A stretch of 64,000 nt of DNA from Pascua guehoae. Its lineage: Eukaryota > Basidiomycota > Tremellomycetes > Trichosporonales > Trichosporonaceae. The stretch lies in assembly GCA_001600415.1 (NCBI GenBank), contig BCJX01000009.1, positions 1,055,925 to 1,119,924 of the forward strand, read 5' to 3'. How positions within the stretch are numbered: the stretch's first letter is position 1; every line of letters starts with the position of its first letter. Made by a program: the position numbers and the translations under genes. The notes beneath the pieces are model-generated. The model was given only the letters and a program-made list of their open reading frames with translations. It was not told the origin of the DNA and searched no databases. This document shows positions 21,688 to 33,862 of this stretch, in pieces.

Positions 21688-24429
21688 CGGGCTGGGTCCG
21701 TGTGCGACGGGGACGCCCCGGGACTGTCGTGATGGGGGACGCGCGATGGGTATGACCGAGGGAATGGTGAGGGCGTGGACGGGGAGGTGATGATGGAATA
21801 CGGACAAACGGACGAAATGGTACGGCTGTGCGGCGGGATGTGTGCTGACGCCACAGGATTCGCGCCGAGACTCGGATACGATGCCGTGCCGGAGCGATAC
21901 GATGCAGATGCCCGAACGATACGATGCAGATGCAGATACGACACTGAGACACCTGGAGGGTAGGACCGACGCACGAGTGGGAGTATACTGTGGAATGTAA
22001 TGTAAATGTCACTCTTGACGAGGAAAGTCGTCGCAGACTCTGTAGCGTTGTGCCAGGGTCGTACCAGAGTCGGGCGGGCAGACGAAGTGATGCCATGGCG
22101 CCGCAAGAGTCCTGGCGGTGTCCACACCCAGTGGGACATAACGCACAGAGTACTAATGCTCCCCGCAGGGGGGGGCTCGACTAGCCGAGGGCGGTGTCAT
22201 TATCCCGTTTATCGCTCTCAAGCGGCACTCAGACACAATTGGTGATACTCAACCAGGATCGCAGAGCAGTGCTACACTGGCACAAGGCAATGTCTGGGAC
22301 GCGCACCTAGACACAAAGGCAATACCCACACTCGGACCGAATCACGTTCATCTGACCCATGGCATTTCCCTCCTTTGCAAAGAGTGGGCATGTACACCGC
22401 TAGTCGGCCTGACCGTTCTCTGTCCCCGCCCAAGATAGAAGGAATGTAGCAATGAGAATTAATTAGCACGCGCGTCTCTCGCTAGAATCCACACGAGCGA
22501 GACAACCCCCCCCCCCCACACACACACACACTAGCTCACATTCCTTCCAACAGGTCAAGCACGCCAAGTCCATTCCCGCGCACGATTAGGTTATCACATC
22601 ACCAGACAACGTCACCACCCTCCTAATTTGCGAGGCACCCGAGCGCCCCGCATTCCAGCTGCCCGGCCACTGGACCCACGCGTCAGCAGTGGGAAACGGG
22701 ACGCCGAGGGGTATTTGGAGGTTTTGGGCGCCAGAGTGCCAGCTGTCCGCTTGCCCATGGTAGGCAAAGGCAGTCAAAATATCTGTGCCCACGAGCCGGC
22801 GTTTCGAGTTCGTAGCGAGACTCGGCCGAGAGAGACGGCCCGACGGGAGGAGCTGGAAATAGAGGGCCAGCTCAAGCTACTTGGCCTGCGTGTGGAGTGC
22901 GAGTGTTGGAAGGGGCAACACTTGGCTACTCATTCCCTTTTACACGGCGGCTATTCCAACAAAGCCAAGTCGCCGACGAGGTAGAGGATGCTTGCGTACT
23001 GCCTGCTCGCTATCTCCGACCAGGGTGATTCCTGTTGGACTTTGGGAGTAGGCACAGACCATAGTCTAATCTACGTTGTCGAGATAGTCCCAAGATAGGT
23101 GCCGTTGAGACAGACCCGGACTTGCGGGGAGACGAACGTTCGTGTCTAGTCTTTCATGCTCGGTGTCCTTTGTTCCGGGGCCAAAAGGGGTTGATTAGCT
23201 CTCTTATCATTGGTGCTCGCGGATGTCTCTCTCAGTCGCGTTTGCTTGCCGCAACTCTTTATCTTCAATCTCAGGTCTGCGGGGCACGACACGGAGATCA
23301 GCGATCATTGCTACGAGGGGTACACGGGGATGGGGCTGGGAGGTGGGGAGCGAGTTGTGTTAGATGCTCAAGTGACGTGGCAAGAGTGCCATCTGCAGAC
23401 ATTATTTTGCCAGTTTCCATCGAGCCGTTTCGCGGCCTTGCTCGAGGTCGAGGCGCGTATCTCCATCATGCCAGGCCTGAGTCGTGTTGGGGGTACTACA
23501 CTGCAAACACCCCCTCGTCTGCTCCGTGCTAGTCGGCATGAACGCTCGTCAACCTCGACTAGCTTTCTTGTAACTGCCAACCGCCAACCCCAATATCCCC
23601 TCGCCCTTCGACCAGTCGCCACGCCCGGCCTCACAACACCCTGGCCAGGACAGTCCACCCCCAAGCGTCAAGACGACTGCCATGTTCGCACCTTTGGACA
23701 GGTAGACGCGCCACATTGTACATTTCACAGCAGTAATATTGTGTCTGGGCGGTCATGTTTTTTTTTTTGTATCGCGGGAAAATAGGATGGTTGCAGAGAT
23801 CAATGTCCAGGCCGAGTGCTGGCCATCAGGAGTGGCCCCGGAACCAGCCTGACGATTCGGTGACACACGCATCACGGAAGCCCCGACAATATGATCCCGG
23901 CTACAGCCCATGACAGAGGGACAGCCACCGTCGCGGGGAAGAATGGTTGTGCGCGAGACCTTGAACGCGTCATGGCCAGCCAAGGTATCGACAGTATAGG
24001 TTCCCCCGACCCGTTGTATATGGTCACTCTTTGGTGGGACTGTACGCCTCGACGGCCTGCTGCCTCGCTCGATCCCTGCCCCCTGCACGCTTGCTTGTTT
24101 CGAGCCGACTGTGGCCCATGGCGCGCGGCGCGGTTACCAGTTCGTCCCCCTCGTGCCCTGTTCGACACCAAGTACCCGACTGATGACTTCCAGGGACAAG
24201 GATGTGTCGAGCGAGGAATGGAGCGATAGAGCGATGCATGTTGAATACAGTCTACCGAGGTGGCCTATATACTGTGAGCGCGCGAGCGCACGAGTGAGCG
24301 CAAACGCGAGCGAGCGCACAGGCACGCACAGCTCGTTCGAGCTCAGGCCAACCAACAGGATGAGGGTTCGCGCCCACTCGAGCTCGCTCGCTCGACGACG
24401 CCCGGACGGACCGGCACGAGCCGGCAGTC
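21688..24429. other. 2.7-kb stretch without a credible gene
   Basis: Short open frames only, with no domain, signal peptide or consistent splice pairs. It contains a C13/(CA) tract at 22507-22530 and a T10 tract at 23758-23768. Confidence 0.5.
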
Positions 24430-24510
24430 GCCTGGTTATATCAGTCGGTAGATAGTTTGACTCTTACTCTGTAGATCAAAATGTCATGGGTTCGAGCCCC
24501 ATACTAGGCT
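24430..24510 (+). tRNA. tRNA-Lys (CUU) with 8-nt intron
   Basis: The acceptor is GCCTGGT/ACTAGGC, the D stem TATC/GATA, the anticodon stem TTTGA/TCAAA with loop CTCTTA, then an 8-nt intron CTCTGTAG and the closing A. The T arm is ATGGG-TTCGAGC-CCCAT with discriminator T. It shares its D arm, anticodon arm and T arm with the Lys gene at 18418 but has a different intron and acceptor. Confidence 0.92.
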
Positions 24511-25051
24511 CTAGCAGTTTCGGCTTTGCTTTTGCACCGCCAGTCTGTGGGACCAGAAGAGGGGCTTGGGATGGTGTGGGTGGTATCGAAATAGCCATGC
24601 CGTTGGGGGGGTCCAAAGAGCCACGCTCAACAAGTGTACACGCCAGGTCCAAGCAGGCATGGGCATACCCCATCCAAGCACCCCAGTCACTCCCAACAGA
24701 CTTATCGTCCGGGCAACCGCTGCAGCTCCAGGCCCGCGCCTCTCCAGCGCTCGAATCGGTCCTTGGGCCCTAGTCAGGCGCGTCAAGGTCAGTATAAGTC
24801 GCATCTTCAAGTGCCCCAACCCTCGTTGCCATCGTGCACACACTAACCGTACCCAGCCTAACAGTACCTATGTGCCCCGTCACTTGCCATGATGGCCTTT
24901 GGCCCCCCCCCCCCCCCCGTGTCTCCCCCACCAGCCTTTTCCACTTCTTCTCCCTCCCCAAGCTCCATCCACAAAGTCACAAGTCACACAACACCGGGTC
25001 AGCCCTGGCCGGGGCCGGCGCGCCACCACCCGCACCACCCGAAACACACGG
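24511..25051. other. Intergenic, between tRNA-Lys and tRNA-Pro
   Basis: No gene was seen. A C15 run lies at 24905-24919. Confidence 0.5.
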
Positions 25052-25157
25052 GCTCTCGTGGTGTAGTGGTTATCATACTCTCTTAGGGTTCAGCAGTGTC
25101 CTAAGCTTGTTCTTCCTGCATTGGGAGTGGGCCCCGGTTCGAATCCGGGCGAGGGCC
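25052..25157 (+). tRNA. tRNA-Pro (AGG) with 33-nt intron
   Basis: The acceptor is GCTCTCG/CGAGGGC, the anticodon stem CTCTC/GGGAG, and the loop TTAGGG carries AGG, followed by a 33-nt intron. The T arm is CCCGG-TTCGAAT-CCGGG, and the discriminator C is typical of Pro. A TTTT terminator follows at 25162. Confidence 0.92.
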
Positions 25158-26412
25158 AGCGTTTTGCTTCTTGCTTTGTGCGTGTTGGAGGTGGAGGATG
25201 TAGATGGAGGATGTGGACGCGTGGAGTGGACGCGTGGAGTGGACGCGTGGAGTGGACGTGTGGAGTGGACGTGTGGAGTGGACGTGTGGAGTGGACGTGT
25301 GGAGTGGACGACCAACTATGCCCACCAACCCCACATTAACACTAACGCCAACGCGCCCACAGCACCGCGGACACCAGGCGGATCTGGCTGGACGAACCGC
25401 ACCTCTCTACATCCAACTGGACAAGGGGGGTGAGATAAAAAGGATTGGACAGATAGCGACGGCAGATTGTGGATGATTCTTCTCTTGCGAAGCCGAGATG
25501 AACCTCGACTTGAGTTTTATTTTTATTTTATTCCAACTCACCGCCGTGCCACTTGCCACTCTGCAGTGGAAACCCCTCACGTATGTCCGCGACTCGCCTT
25601 GGGCATCCCGGCAAGGTGCAGTCGTGTAGAAGGACATGCAGTCGATTAGTATTCTGATGCATCCTGTGCATGAACACTTTTGGTTGCCACAGTCTTCATT
25701 GTACAGGGACATATGTGCCGTAGGAGGTAAAGGCTCCACACCGCACAAAGTTGCTGCAGTCCCGTAGCCTAGCCAGAATGAAGCTTTGTCGGGTGCTGAT
25801 CCTTTGCTTCTAATGTTTCCTGATCCATTTCCCACCTGCCTGTGCTTCCAATGGTTTTCTGAGGGTAAAATAGCGGGAAATGGCGATAAAGTACTCCTTG
25901 GTAACAGAAGAAATATACGTGCTGGATTGTGCTGTAGGAAAATAATATTCATATCATGTCATATTGCACAGGTGGCCACAGGCTAAAGGCTGCGAGGTCG
26001 GACGGCGATGGCTGAGTGCTGCGGGTGACCACCTCAGGTGTTGGTCACAGATGAATTTATCGCAGGGCAAGAGCCGATAATGTATCCGCAGCTCGGGGAC
26101 GCAGCTCGATGACCCCACCATAGTATGCGTGCAGTTTGGCCATGCAGGTGGAGAACAATTTGTTTGCAACAATTATTTGCGATATTCGCATCACGCATCC
26201 TAACTCACTGCCAGACAAGTGCGTGATCGGCCCTTAACATCGACGTTCGTCCTGAACATCTGGCCGGCCCCCGCCCCCCCCCACCTCGCATTCACCAACG
26301 ACTCCTCCACAGCATCAATGCGGCAATGCATCTGGTCTATGCAGAATATGTCTACTATCCCTCCATTCGTACTATCCCTCCATTCGCACTCGTGCTCATC
26401 TCCGCCCTCAAT
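25158..26412. other. Intergenic region with 13-bp minisatellite
   Basis: This holds the minisatellite listed next and the 3' flank of the GEA gene. No protein gene was supported. Confidence 0.5.
25213..25309 (+). repeat. 13-bp minisatellite, unit GTGGAGTGGACGY
   Basis: One partial unit is followed by six full copies and a last partial copy. The first full copies end in C and the later ones in T, so the array falls into two homogeneous blocks. It starts 56 bp after the tRNA-Pro gene. Confidence 0.95.
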
Positions 26413-29400
26413 CTAGTCCGCCTTTCCCCCCTTATCCACAACCTCTGCGATCTCGGCCCCAGCCTCCTCGCCTGCCCCACCCTCTGCTGCCATGGCGGCA
26501 GCATGCCGCTCACTGCTCGCCCTCGCTTGACGTGCTTCGGCCGCGCGCTCGCGGTCACGTTCCTGCTCCGCAGCGGCGGGGAGGGCCTCGGCGAGCAGAC
26601 CGGGGGCCATGCGCTCGATGCGTGGCGCACTCGCGTCCCACAGATCGCGCTGTTCAGGCGTGCGCGTGTCCTTGCCCGACTGCGGGGGAGGGACGAGGAG
26701 GTGCGACGAGTACATGACGAGGACAACGTTTTTGAGCGACTCGGATACTTCGTTCTTATAGTGTTAGTTTCCCTTTCTGGCCTATACGTCACGCCGGTGG
26801 CCAACCCGCACTCACCAGCATATCCCTGTCGCCGCGCATGAACCGCTCGAGCTTGTCGAGGACCCGCACAAACTGCCCGCCGACCGTGGGCGTACCCGTC
26901 AGGCCGATGACGTACTGCAAGAACACTTTGCAGAGGAGCGTGGCCGCGCGGAGACGCGTCTCGACCGCCCCCGCCGGGTCACGCTCGTAGACCTGGGGCT
27001 TGAGGAGCTCGTCGAGGACAGGGAACAGGACGCGATCAAAAATGATCGGCAGCGTGCTCTCGTCGGCCGACATGAGCTGGGGCGAGAGCAGGAGGCGCTG
27101 GAGGTAGGAAATGGCGCGCTGCCGGATCTCGCGATACCCATTGACACACTGCTTGCCGATAACAAGGAGGGGTGGGAGCCAGAATGTGATGAATGCTGGG
27201 AGTGTGAGCGAGACGACCGAGCTAACATGACTAGCAACACCGCTGCCAAACTCACCGTCTTTGCTCGTCTTGCCGCTCTTGGCAATGAGCGAGGGGATGG
27301 CATTCCGCAGCTCGTGCAGCGAGTCGAGCGCCGTGACGCCACGCTCGACAGTCGGCCCCAGTGTCGGCATGACGGTGCCGCTGACGCGGCGTGGCTGGAG
27401 GCGACCAGCAGCAGCCGCTCCAGCAGCAGTGGCAAACTCGTCGAGAAGGGCGACGACACCAGCAAAGTTGTCAACCGACAGCCCAGGCTCACCGCCCTCT
27501 GCCATCTTTTGCACGATTGCGAGGGTGACCTTTGAGGCCTCGGGGTGTGCGACAGTAGCACGGAAGAGGGCGATAATGAGTCCCCACTCGGTCTGCGACT
27601 TGACCACGCGGGCATCCTTTTCGAGAATCTTGGCCACGCCCGCCATGAGCTGCTCAGAGACGGCATTCAGGACCGAAGACGGGAGCGAGCGCAAGACATC
27701 GAGGGCAATATACAGCTGGTCGCGCATTTCAGACTGTTCCGAAACGATGAGGCAGAGGCGGAGAAGGCCCACGACCGCACGCTCAATCAAGAGGACGCTG
27801 TAGCTCTGGGCCGAGCCGAGGAGAGCCGAAATGTACTCAAAGATGATGGACCACGTATCGGCAATGTGCTGCTCTGCACGCGCGGCGAGGCTGACCATCA
27901 TCTCGAGGTGGAACACACATGCCGGGTCGTACGGCAGCTGGCCCTCGAAGCGCGTGGGTCCGTCGGGCGAGTCATGTGGCTCGAGCCGGTGCGTTGTGCG
28001 CTGCTCGGCGAGCGAGCGGATCGCCGACAGGGCGGGGATGAGTGCGTCAAACTCGAGGGCGAGGATCTCAGCATACAGCTCCTCGAGCTTGCACGACGCA
28101 ATGCAGTCGACTGCCACGAGCGCATTCTCCACTTCCTCGTCGCTCGTCTCGGTCGGGACCATCTCAGAGGTGGATCCGTAGGGGGAGAGGAGGTACGACG
28201 AGAGTGTGGACAAGAGGCCACCTTCTGGTCGGCGCTCCGGTGCGGCCGCCGGTGTGGCGAGCTTGAGCGGGATCGTCGTCGTGCCAGCCAAAAAGTCCTC
28301 CATCTGCAGCATGGGTGTCGGCAGGAGCTCGTGGAGGAACAGGGTCTGGAACATTTCAAAGATCTGGTGCCAGCCGTCGCGGATCGCATTGCCGTTCCCA
28401 TTGGCAATGGTAAAGAGCACAACGGTCGCAAGCTGCGAGCGGTACGACTGGCCAAACCGGATCGCCAAAGGCGACACCGAGAGGGAAACGCCGTCACGCT
28501 CCACGACGGGATGGTTGCCCATGTGGTACCCTTCGGCCGTGTCGTCTAGGAGACCCGTCGCGGGGGAGAGAAGCTGGACAATCGTGTCAAACACCTCTGG
28601 CAGCTGGAAGTGGCTGGCGAGCGTCGCGCATTGGCGGAAGCCGGTGATTGCACGCTGGATCACGTGGTCGTCGCCCGCAGACATGGTAAACGCGTACGCA
28701 ATCGACCCGATCATGGGACGCCACGAGAGCTTGAACATGGACTCGTCAAACCTCGACGTGTTGCACGAGATGGTCAGGCCTGCCGTTCGCGACCGCTGCA
28801 TGAGGCTCTTCCACGCATAGTCAAAGCCCGGCTGGCCGACATGCTCCTCTGGCAGGATAATCTCGCGCTTGCGGATCGACTCGTGGATGGCCGCGAGGTA
28901 CTCTGGGGGAAAGTCTTTGCCGCCGTTGACACCGCGCAAGTTGCGCCTGTAGTCTTCGATCGTCATGCGCTTGCGGTTCTGCGGGTTGTGCAGGTCCGTG
29001 TTGAGCATGATGACCGAGTATGCAAGAACGTACACGGCGTCCTGGTCGGCAATCTCGGGCGGGCTAAACGAGTAAAAGTGCTCGGCAAACACTTCCGTGA
29101 TGCGCGCAATGGGCTGTGCCTCTCCTGGCAACCTAAACGTCTCGAGCAGCTCACGGAGGGCGTCGGCGATACCCTTGTCCTTGAAGTCAAACAGCCCGAT
29201 GAATGCGTTGAGCAGCGGGAGCTGGTCGGGACGCGAGATGTAGTCGCCAATCAGCTGCTTGTCAAGACGCTGGGAGTTTCGCAAGAAGCGCGCAATCGCA
29301 CGCGTGCGACGCTCCTCGTCTGTGCCTGGTTCATCGTCCGGGACGATAATACCGCTCTTCTCCAGAGCGGCGATACCGAGCTTGGGCTTGTTGTTGAACT

Positions 29401-31461
29401 GCACGGCGCCAGCGATGAGCAGCCCCTTGCGCGACTTGGACTCCAAGAGCTCTTCGACAGACGTCTCGATGTTCCACGGCTCGTCTCCCTGCTCGAGGCG
29501 GTCCGCCATCGACGAGACGTACGACAGGAGAATCTCGAGGCAGAGGAGCTGCGAGTTGTCGAGGCCCTCAAACATGGTCGATCCGTCTGCCTTTGCGGGA
29601 CCCATGGGATACACACCGCGAGTGAGGAAGGCGACGAGGCGCTCAAAGAGATCCTCACTGTTGACCGAGCAGTCAAAGTTGACCCAGCAGTCGACCATAA
29701 AGCTGGGCCGCGTCGCAATCTGCGCCAGCGTCTCGAGCCACAACTCCTTGGACTCTGTAGAGACTGGTGGGAGTTGGGCATACGGCTTTGGTGTGCCAGA
29801 AGGCGCAGGTGTACTCGCACGGCCAGAGTCCTCGTGTCCTCCATCAGCCGTCGTCGTCATGTGTGGCGACGGCGATCCTGGGCGTGAGTCGTGCCGCAGG
29901 TGCGGGGGAATGGGGCTCGGTGTGGGCGGGGTCAGACGGTCGACGAGGTAGGAGAGGAAGAGCTCGAGCTGGAGCTTGAGGTGAGGAAGAAGGGTGGAGA
30001 AGAGCGTCGACGTCGTGCGCAGCGACTGCACCAGGAGCACGGGTGAGTCGGACCGCGTCAGCATGAAGAGGTAGCGGCACCCCTCATCGCGGACGCCCTC
30101 GCGCAGCTCTGGCCACGTGCTGATGCTCGCTCCGCCGACCTCGAGCGCCGCGTTCAGCACCGCCAGCGCAGACAGGCGCATCGAGTCGGTGTGCGCCTGG
30201 TCGCTCGGGTTCAGTAACGCAATGAGTACGCGCAAGAGCTCCAGCATCGTCGGCAGGCCGTAGGGCGTGAACTGGGCTGGGCCGTCGGACTTGTCCTTGG
30301 CGATGTCTGGGGACGCCGGTTTGGGGGTACCGGTTTCATCGTCTGTAGACTCTGCCTCGGGGGGTGGAGGCGTCTTGGCAGTCGCCTGTTCCATAACCGT
30401 TTCCCCAACACCCTCGGTTTGTCCCTCTGCAGTAGCCTCGTTCTCGGTAGCTGCCGCCTCTTTCTCCACCGGGCGTTGCCCAGGAACAGAAATGTCAGTC
30501 TTTTCCGGGTCGACGCTCTTATTGCTAAGGGCGAGTTCGACGTCCTCGGGGCTAAGCGAACTGAGACGGAGGAAGCACACGCGCGTAATCGCTTGGACGC
30601 AGAGGGCCGCGCTGCTGCGGAGACCGTCGCTCAGCCGCCCACGCGCGAGCATGCCGAGACCGACTTCGAGGAGCTGGCACACGCCCTCGTCGCTCATGTG
30701 GTCGAGCAGCGACTGCGGCTCGCGCACAGTGGCCGCCGAGGTCGATGGCGACGTTCGCGGAGGGATGACAGGGACGGTGAGCGCCTCGATGACGCGGAGG
30801 AGGCGCAGGAGGACGAGCTCGTCGAGCTGCGGCGAGCTCGAGGGGAAGCGGCATTGCGCGAGCGCCGCAGTCACGTTGGTCATGGCGATCTGGAGCGGGG
30901 TCGCGGGACTGAGCGCAGGCGGACGCGTCGCAGAGAGGTAGAGCGGGAGGACATGGATCACGAGCGAGTGCAGCGCCGTGAGCGCGAGTGACGTGATGGG
31001 GCCCGACGTCAGCGGGGAGCGAATGAGGGCGATGAACGGCTCGACAACGGCAATCGGTGAGATGGTCGTGACGTCTGGTCTGTCAGCACAAGGTCCCACT
31101 GGGAGTCTTCATCGTCCGGCTTAGGCCTGAAGCGGGCCGAGCCTTCCTCGTAGCCGCCCCATCGCCCGCTGTGCCATCTCCGTCCTAGCCACCGCGTGTC
31201 TTGAGCTCCAAACGCACCAGTCAAGCCAGCGAGGCTTCTCCGGAGCTCAACAAATCCGAGCATGAGATCGCCCTCGTCGTCATTCCTCTTCCGTCCCGGG
31301 CTCCCGCGGCGCCGAGATACGGATGACGGCAATCCAGAGCTCGCATATGTCGAAGCGGGAACTGTCGCCCAGCGCTGGTTCCGCCGCATGGCCGACGTCA
31401 CGCTCTGGATCTCCTGGAGGAGGAGCGTGATGGGCGACAGGTCGAGGTGGTACGCCGACAT
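26413..31461 (-). CDS. GEA1: Golgi Arf guanine nucleotide exchange factor (GBF1/Gea family)
   Basis: Three exons (31461-31218, 31074-26816, 26754-26413) give 1614 residues, the normal size for Gea/GBF1. The protein loads Arf1 with GTP at early Golgi membranes to start COPI coat assembly. The N terminus (MSAYHLDLSPITLLLQEIQ) opens the DCB domain. The HUS box region reads WVNFDCSVNSEDLFERL. The SEC7 domain is near residues 625-815, from KGLLIAGAVQFNNKP; the catalytic glutamate finger lies in TFRLPGEAQPIARI and the Arf-binding motif in YSVIMLNTDLHNPQNR. Helical HDS domains follow. The last exon encodes a charged Ala/Glu-rich tail ending DKGGKAD. A Ser/Thr/Pro/Glu-rich insert lies between DCB and HUS (around 30.2-30.5 kb). 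Basidiomycetes usually have one such gene, so GEA1 versus GEA2 is only a label. Confidence 0.95.
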
Positions 31462-32095
31462 GTTGGACAGCTAGCGCGTTGCGCGACGGGGGGTAGTAGG
31501 AACGAGTTTGGGCGTGGAGCAATGTGGGGGCCAAGGGGGCCCCTGTCGATCGTGTCAAGAATGGAAAGAGAGAGAGAGAGAGAGAGAGAGATGCGGACCA
31601 CGGGTGATGGGGTATGAAGGGATCGGACTTTGAGATGGGAACGAACGAAAGGGAACGAGCCGCAAAGAGTCTGAAAGGACCGGAGAACGATGATGATGAC
31701 ACGAGACGACGAGACGCGTTCGCGCCGAGATGGTGCGCTGGAACTGATTGTCACTCGTTGCTCCAGACCAGACACGCCGACACGGCAATCCCGACACGCC
31801 GAGCAAAAGGGCAAGCCAAGGACCCAGGGGCACGCCGAGACGGAACCAAATCGTAATCAATTGACATCCAGCTTCCCATTTATATATTTGATCCTCCCTT
31901 CTAAGCAAGGCAACGCGCAACTGTCGCCTGCTTTGTCGATGACGCCGCGTAGTCGACCATCTTCCTTGGTAGCTAGCTCTGTTGGATCCAACCTCGACAA
32001 CACCTCTACATACTAAACAACTACAAACCTCGAGCTCAGTATCTGCCTGCAGCTCCTTCCCGCCAGACTACTCCCCATCGCACTCTCCACCCACC
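31462..32095. promoter_or_regulatory. Divergent promoter, GEA and proteasome beta-4
   Basis: Start codons of the two genes are 634 bp apart. A (GA)n run of about 23 bp lies at 31568-31591. I did not find the yeast Rpn4 site GGTGGCAAA next to the proteasome gene. Confidence 0.5.
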
Positions 32096-33124
32096 ATGGA
32101 GTGCTCTTTCGGCATCACCGGTGCGTCCTTTGTTCAGTCATTTGTTGTCCCATGCTGACCATTGTGTTTCTGTCCTCCCGCCGCGCTGTCGTCGTCCCTC
32201 ATCGCTTCCTTGCCATGACCACACCCGCCCTTCTCTCCGCTACCCCGGCATTCCCACAACAGGCAAGGACTTTGTCCTCCTCGCATCGGACATGACGGCC
32301 GGTCGCTCAATCCTCCAGTTCAAGTCTGACGAGAACAAGATCAAGGCCCTTGGCCCGCACCTTGCCATGGCGTACGGCGGCGAGCCCGGAGACACGAACA
32401 ACTTTGCAGACTATGTCGACCGCAACTTGCGCCTGTACCACATTCGCCACCACCACGCGCTGCTCCCGCACGCGGCCTCGAGCTGGATCCGCCGCACGCT
32501 CGCAGACTCGCTCCGTTCGCGCCGCCCCTATGCCGTCAACCTCCTCCTGGCCGGCTACGACACGACCGACGACTCGCCCCACCTGTACTGGATCGACTAC
32601 CTCGGCACCAAGGCCATTGTGCCCTATGCCGCACACGGTTTCGGCCAGCTCGTCGCCCTCTCTACCATGGACAAGTGGTGGACCGAGGGACAGGACAAGC
32701 GCGCGGGAATCAACGTTCTGAAGAAGTGCATTGACGAGGTTGACACGCGTGAGTGGATCCCTCAGGACTGTCGCCTGGGATGTAGAGTTTAAGGGTGTGG
32801 GAGAAAGTACAGGCGGTGATGCCGGTGGTTGTTTGTGATGAACGGTGGGGAGCCAAGCCGCGCCCGCGAGACTGTCACCACCTCTCAACACCCACGCCGC
32901 CGCCCTACGCCCCCCTCCCCCCCCCTAGCACGTACTAACTCGCAGGTCTGACGGTCAAGTTCAACTTCAACTGCATCCTCATCGACAAGGACGGCATCCA
33001 CCCCATCGACCTCAAGGCCGAGGACCCCATTGCCGTCCTCGAGGCCGAGGCCGCGGAACGGGCCGCCGCCGCACCCGTGGTCCCTACAGATGCGGCTGCT
33101 GCTGCGGTCGCGGCGTCGGCGTAG
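32096..33124 (+). CDS. PRE1: 20S proteasome subunit beta-4 (Pre1/PSMB2)
   Basis: Three exons (32096-32120, 32263-32748, 32946-33124) give 229 residues. Beta-4 is a non-catalytic ring subunit of the 20S core that helps place the neighbouring active subunits. It starts directly with MECSFGITGKDFVLLASD, without a cleaved propeptide or a catalytic Thr1, as expected for this subunit. Family marks include MAYGGEPGDTNNFADYV, SLRSRRPYAVNLLLAGYD, YWIDYLGT and KFNFNCILIDKDGI. The last 25 residues are Ala-rich (EAEAAERAAAAPVV...), longer than in yeast. All junctions agree in phase. Confidence 0.96.
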
Positions 33125-33862
33125 AGAGTGTAGTAGAGCAGCATGTACCAATATCATGGCGGGGACAGGCGCCGCACTGGCTGGCGTTGATCGGACCGGC
33201 GTCGGAGGGGAGCGGACGGGTGTCGCTCCCTCACCATTGAGCACTAGCTCCTAGGACAGCTAACAAACTCATCCGGTGGCCGTCTAAACCCTTTGCAGCC
33301 AGTTTTCTCGAGTGGGTCGTCACCGCATCTCAGCTATTGACCTGTGCGCAGAGCATTTCCGCAGCGCAGGCAAACCAGCAGCAGCTACAAGCAACAGGAG
33401 ACCATTTGTGTGGGTTCAACGGCCCTCAGGTCCAGTGCGCATGTCCTTGCCGCACAACCGTTTATCATCAAACGGACTCTGCGGTTGTCGGCCCATTGTG
33501 CTCAAGACATGCTGTGGGCAAAGGGATTGTGTACGGGACGTTGGCCCGGCCTAGTGGAGGTATCTCCACAGTGTCAAACTGAATTCCCAGCTATTGTCTT
33601 GTTGAACGATGCAGAATGAAGCAGAATGAAGCAGAATGCTGCACAACAGTCCCCATAACCCTTCAACCGACTGCTATTGCGCATTTCAACTGGCCAAGAG
33701 TGCAAGAGTGCAAGAGTGCAAGAGTGCAAGAGTGCAAGAGTGCAAGAGTGCTGCTCGCCACGAACCGAGAAGACCCAGGTGTGCCCCGTTAGCACAACGA
33801 CCACAAAGTAATAATGCATACAACAAAATAATGAACGCCGTTCCCCACCCCACCAAACGCGT
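33125..33862. other. Convergent intergenic region with 8-bp repeat
   Basis: This lies between the 3' ends of PRE1 and PSF2. It contains the CAAGAGTG array listed next and, just before it, three GAAGCAGAAT-type copies at 33614-33639. No gene was seen. Confidence 0.5.
33695..33750 (+). repeat. 8-bp tandem repeat, unit CAAGAGTG
   Basis: Seven perfect head-to-tail copies in the convergent spacer between PRE1 and PSF2. Confidence 0.97.

Noticed and set aside
17271..25309. CRISPR-like arrays
   Set aside because: The tandem repeats have no unique spacers and the sequence is eukaryotic; they are minisatellites.
27545..29887. Long plus-strand frames of 334 and 425 codons opposite GEA
   Set aside because: They are antisense to the conserved SEC7 and HDS regions, with no recognisable content; mirror frames of a GC-rich gene.
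32096..33124. Yeast-type proteasome control element GGTGGCAAA upstream of PRE1
   Set aside because: Not found in 31462-32095.
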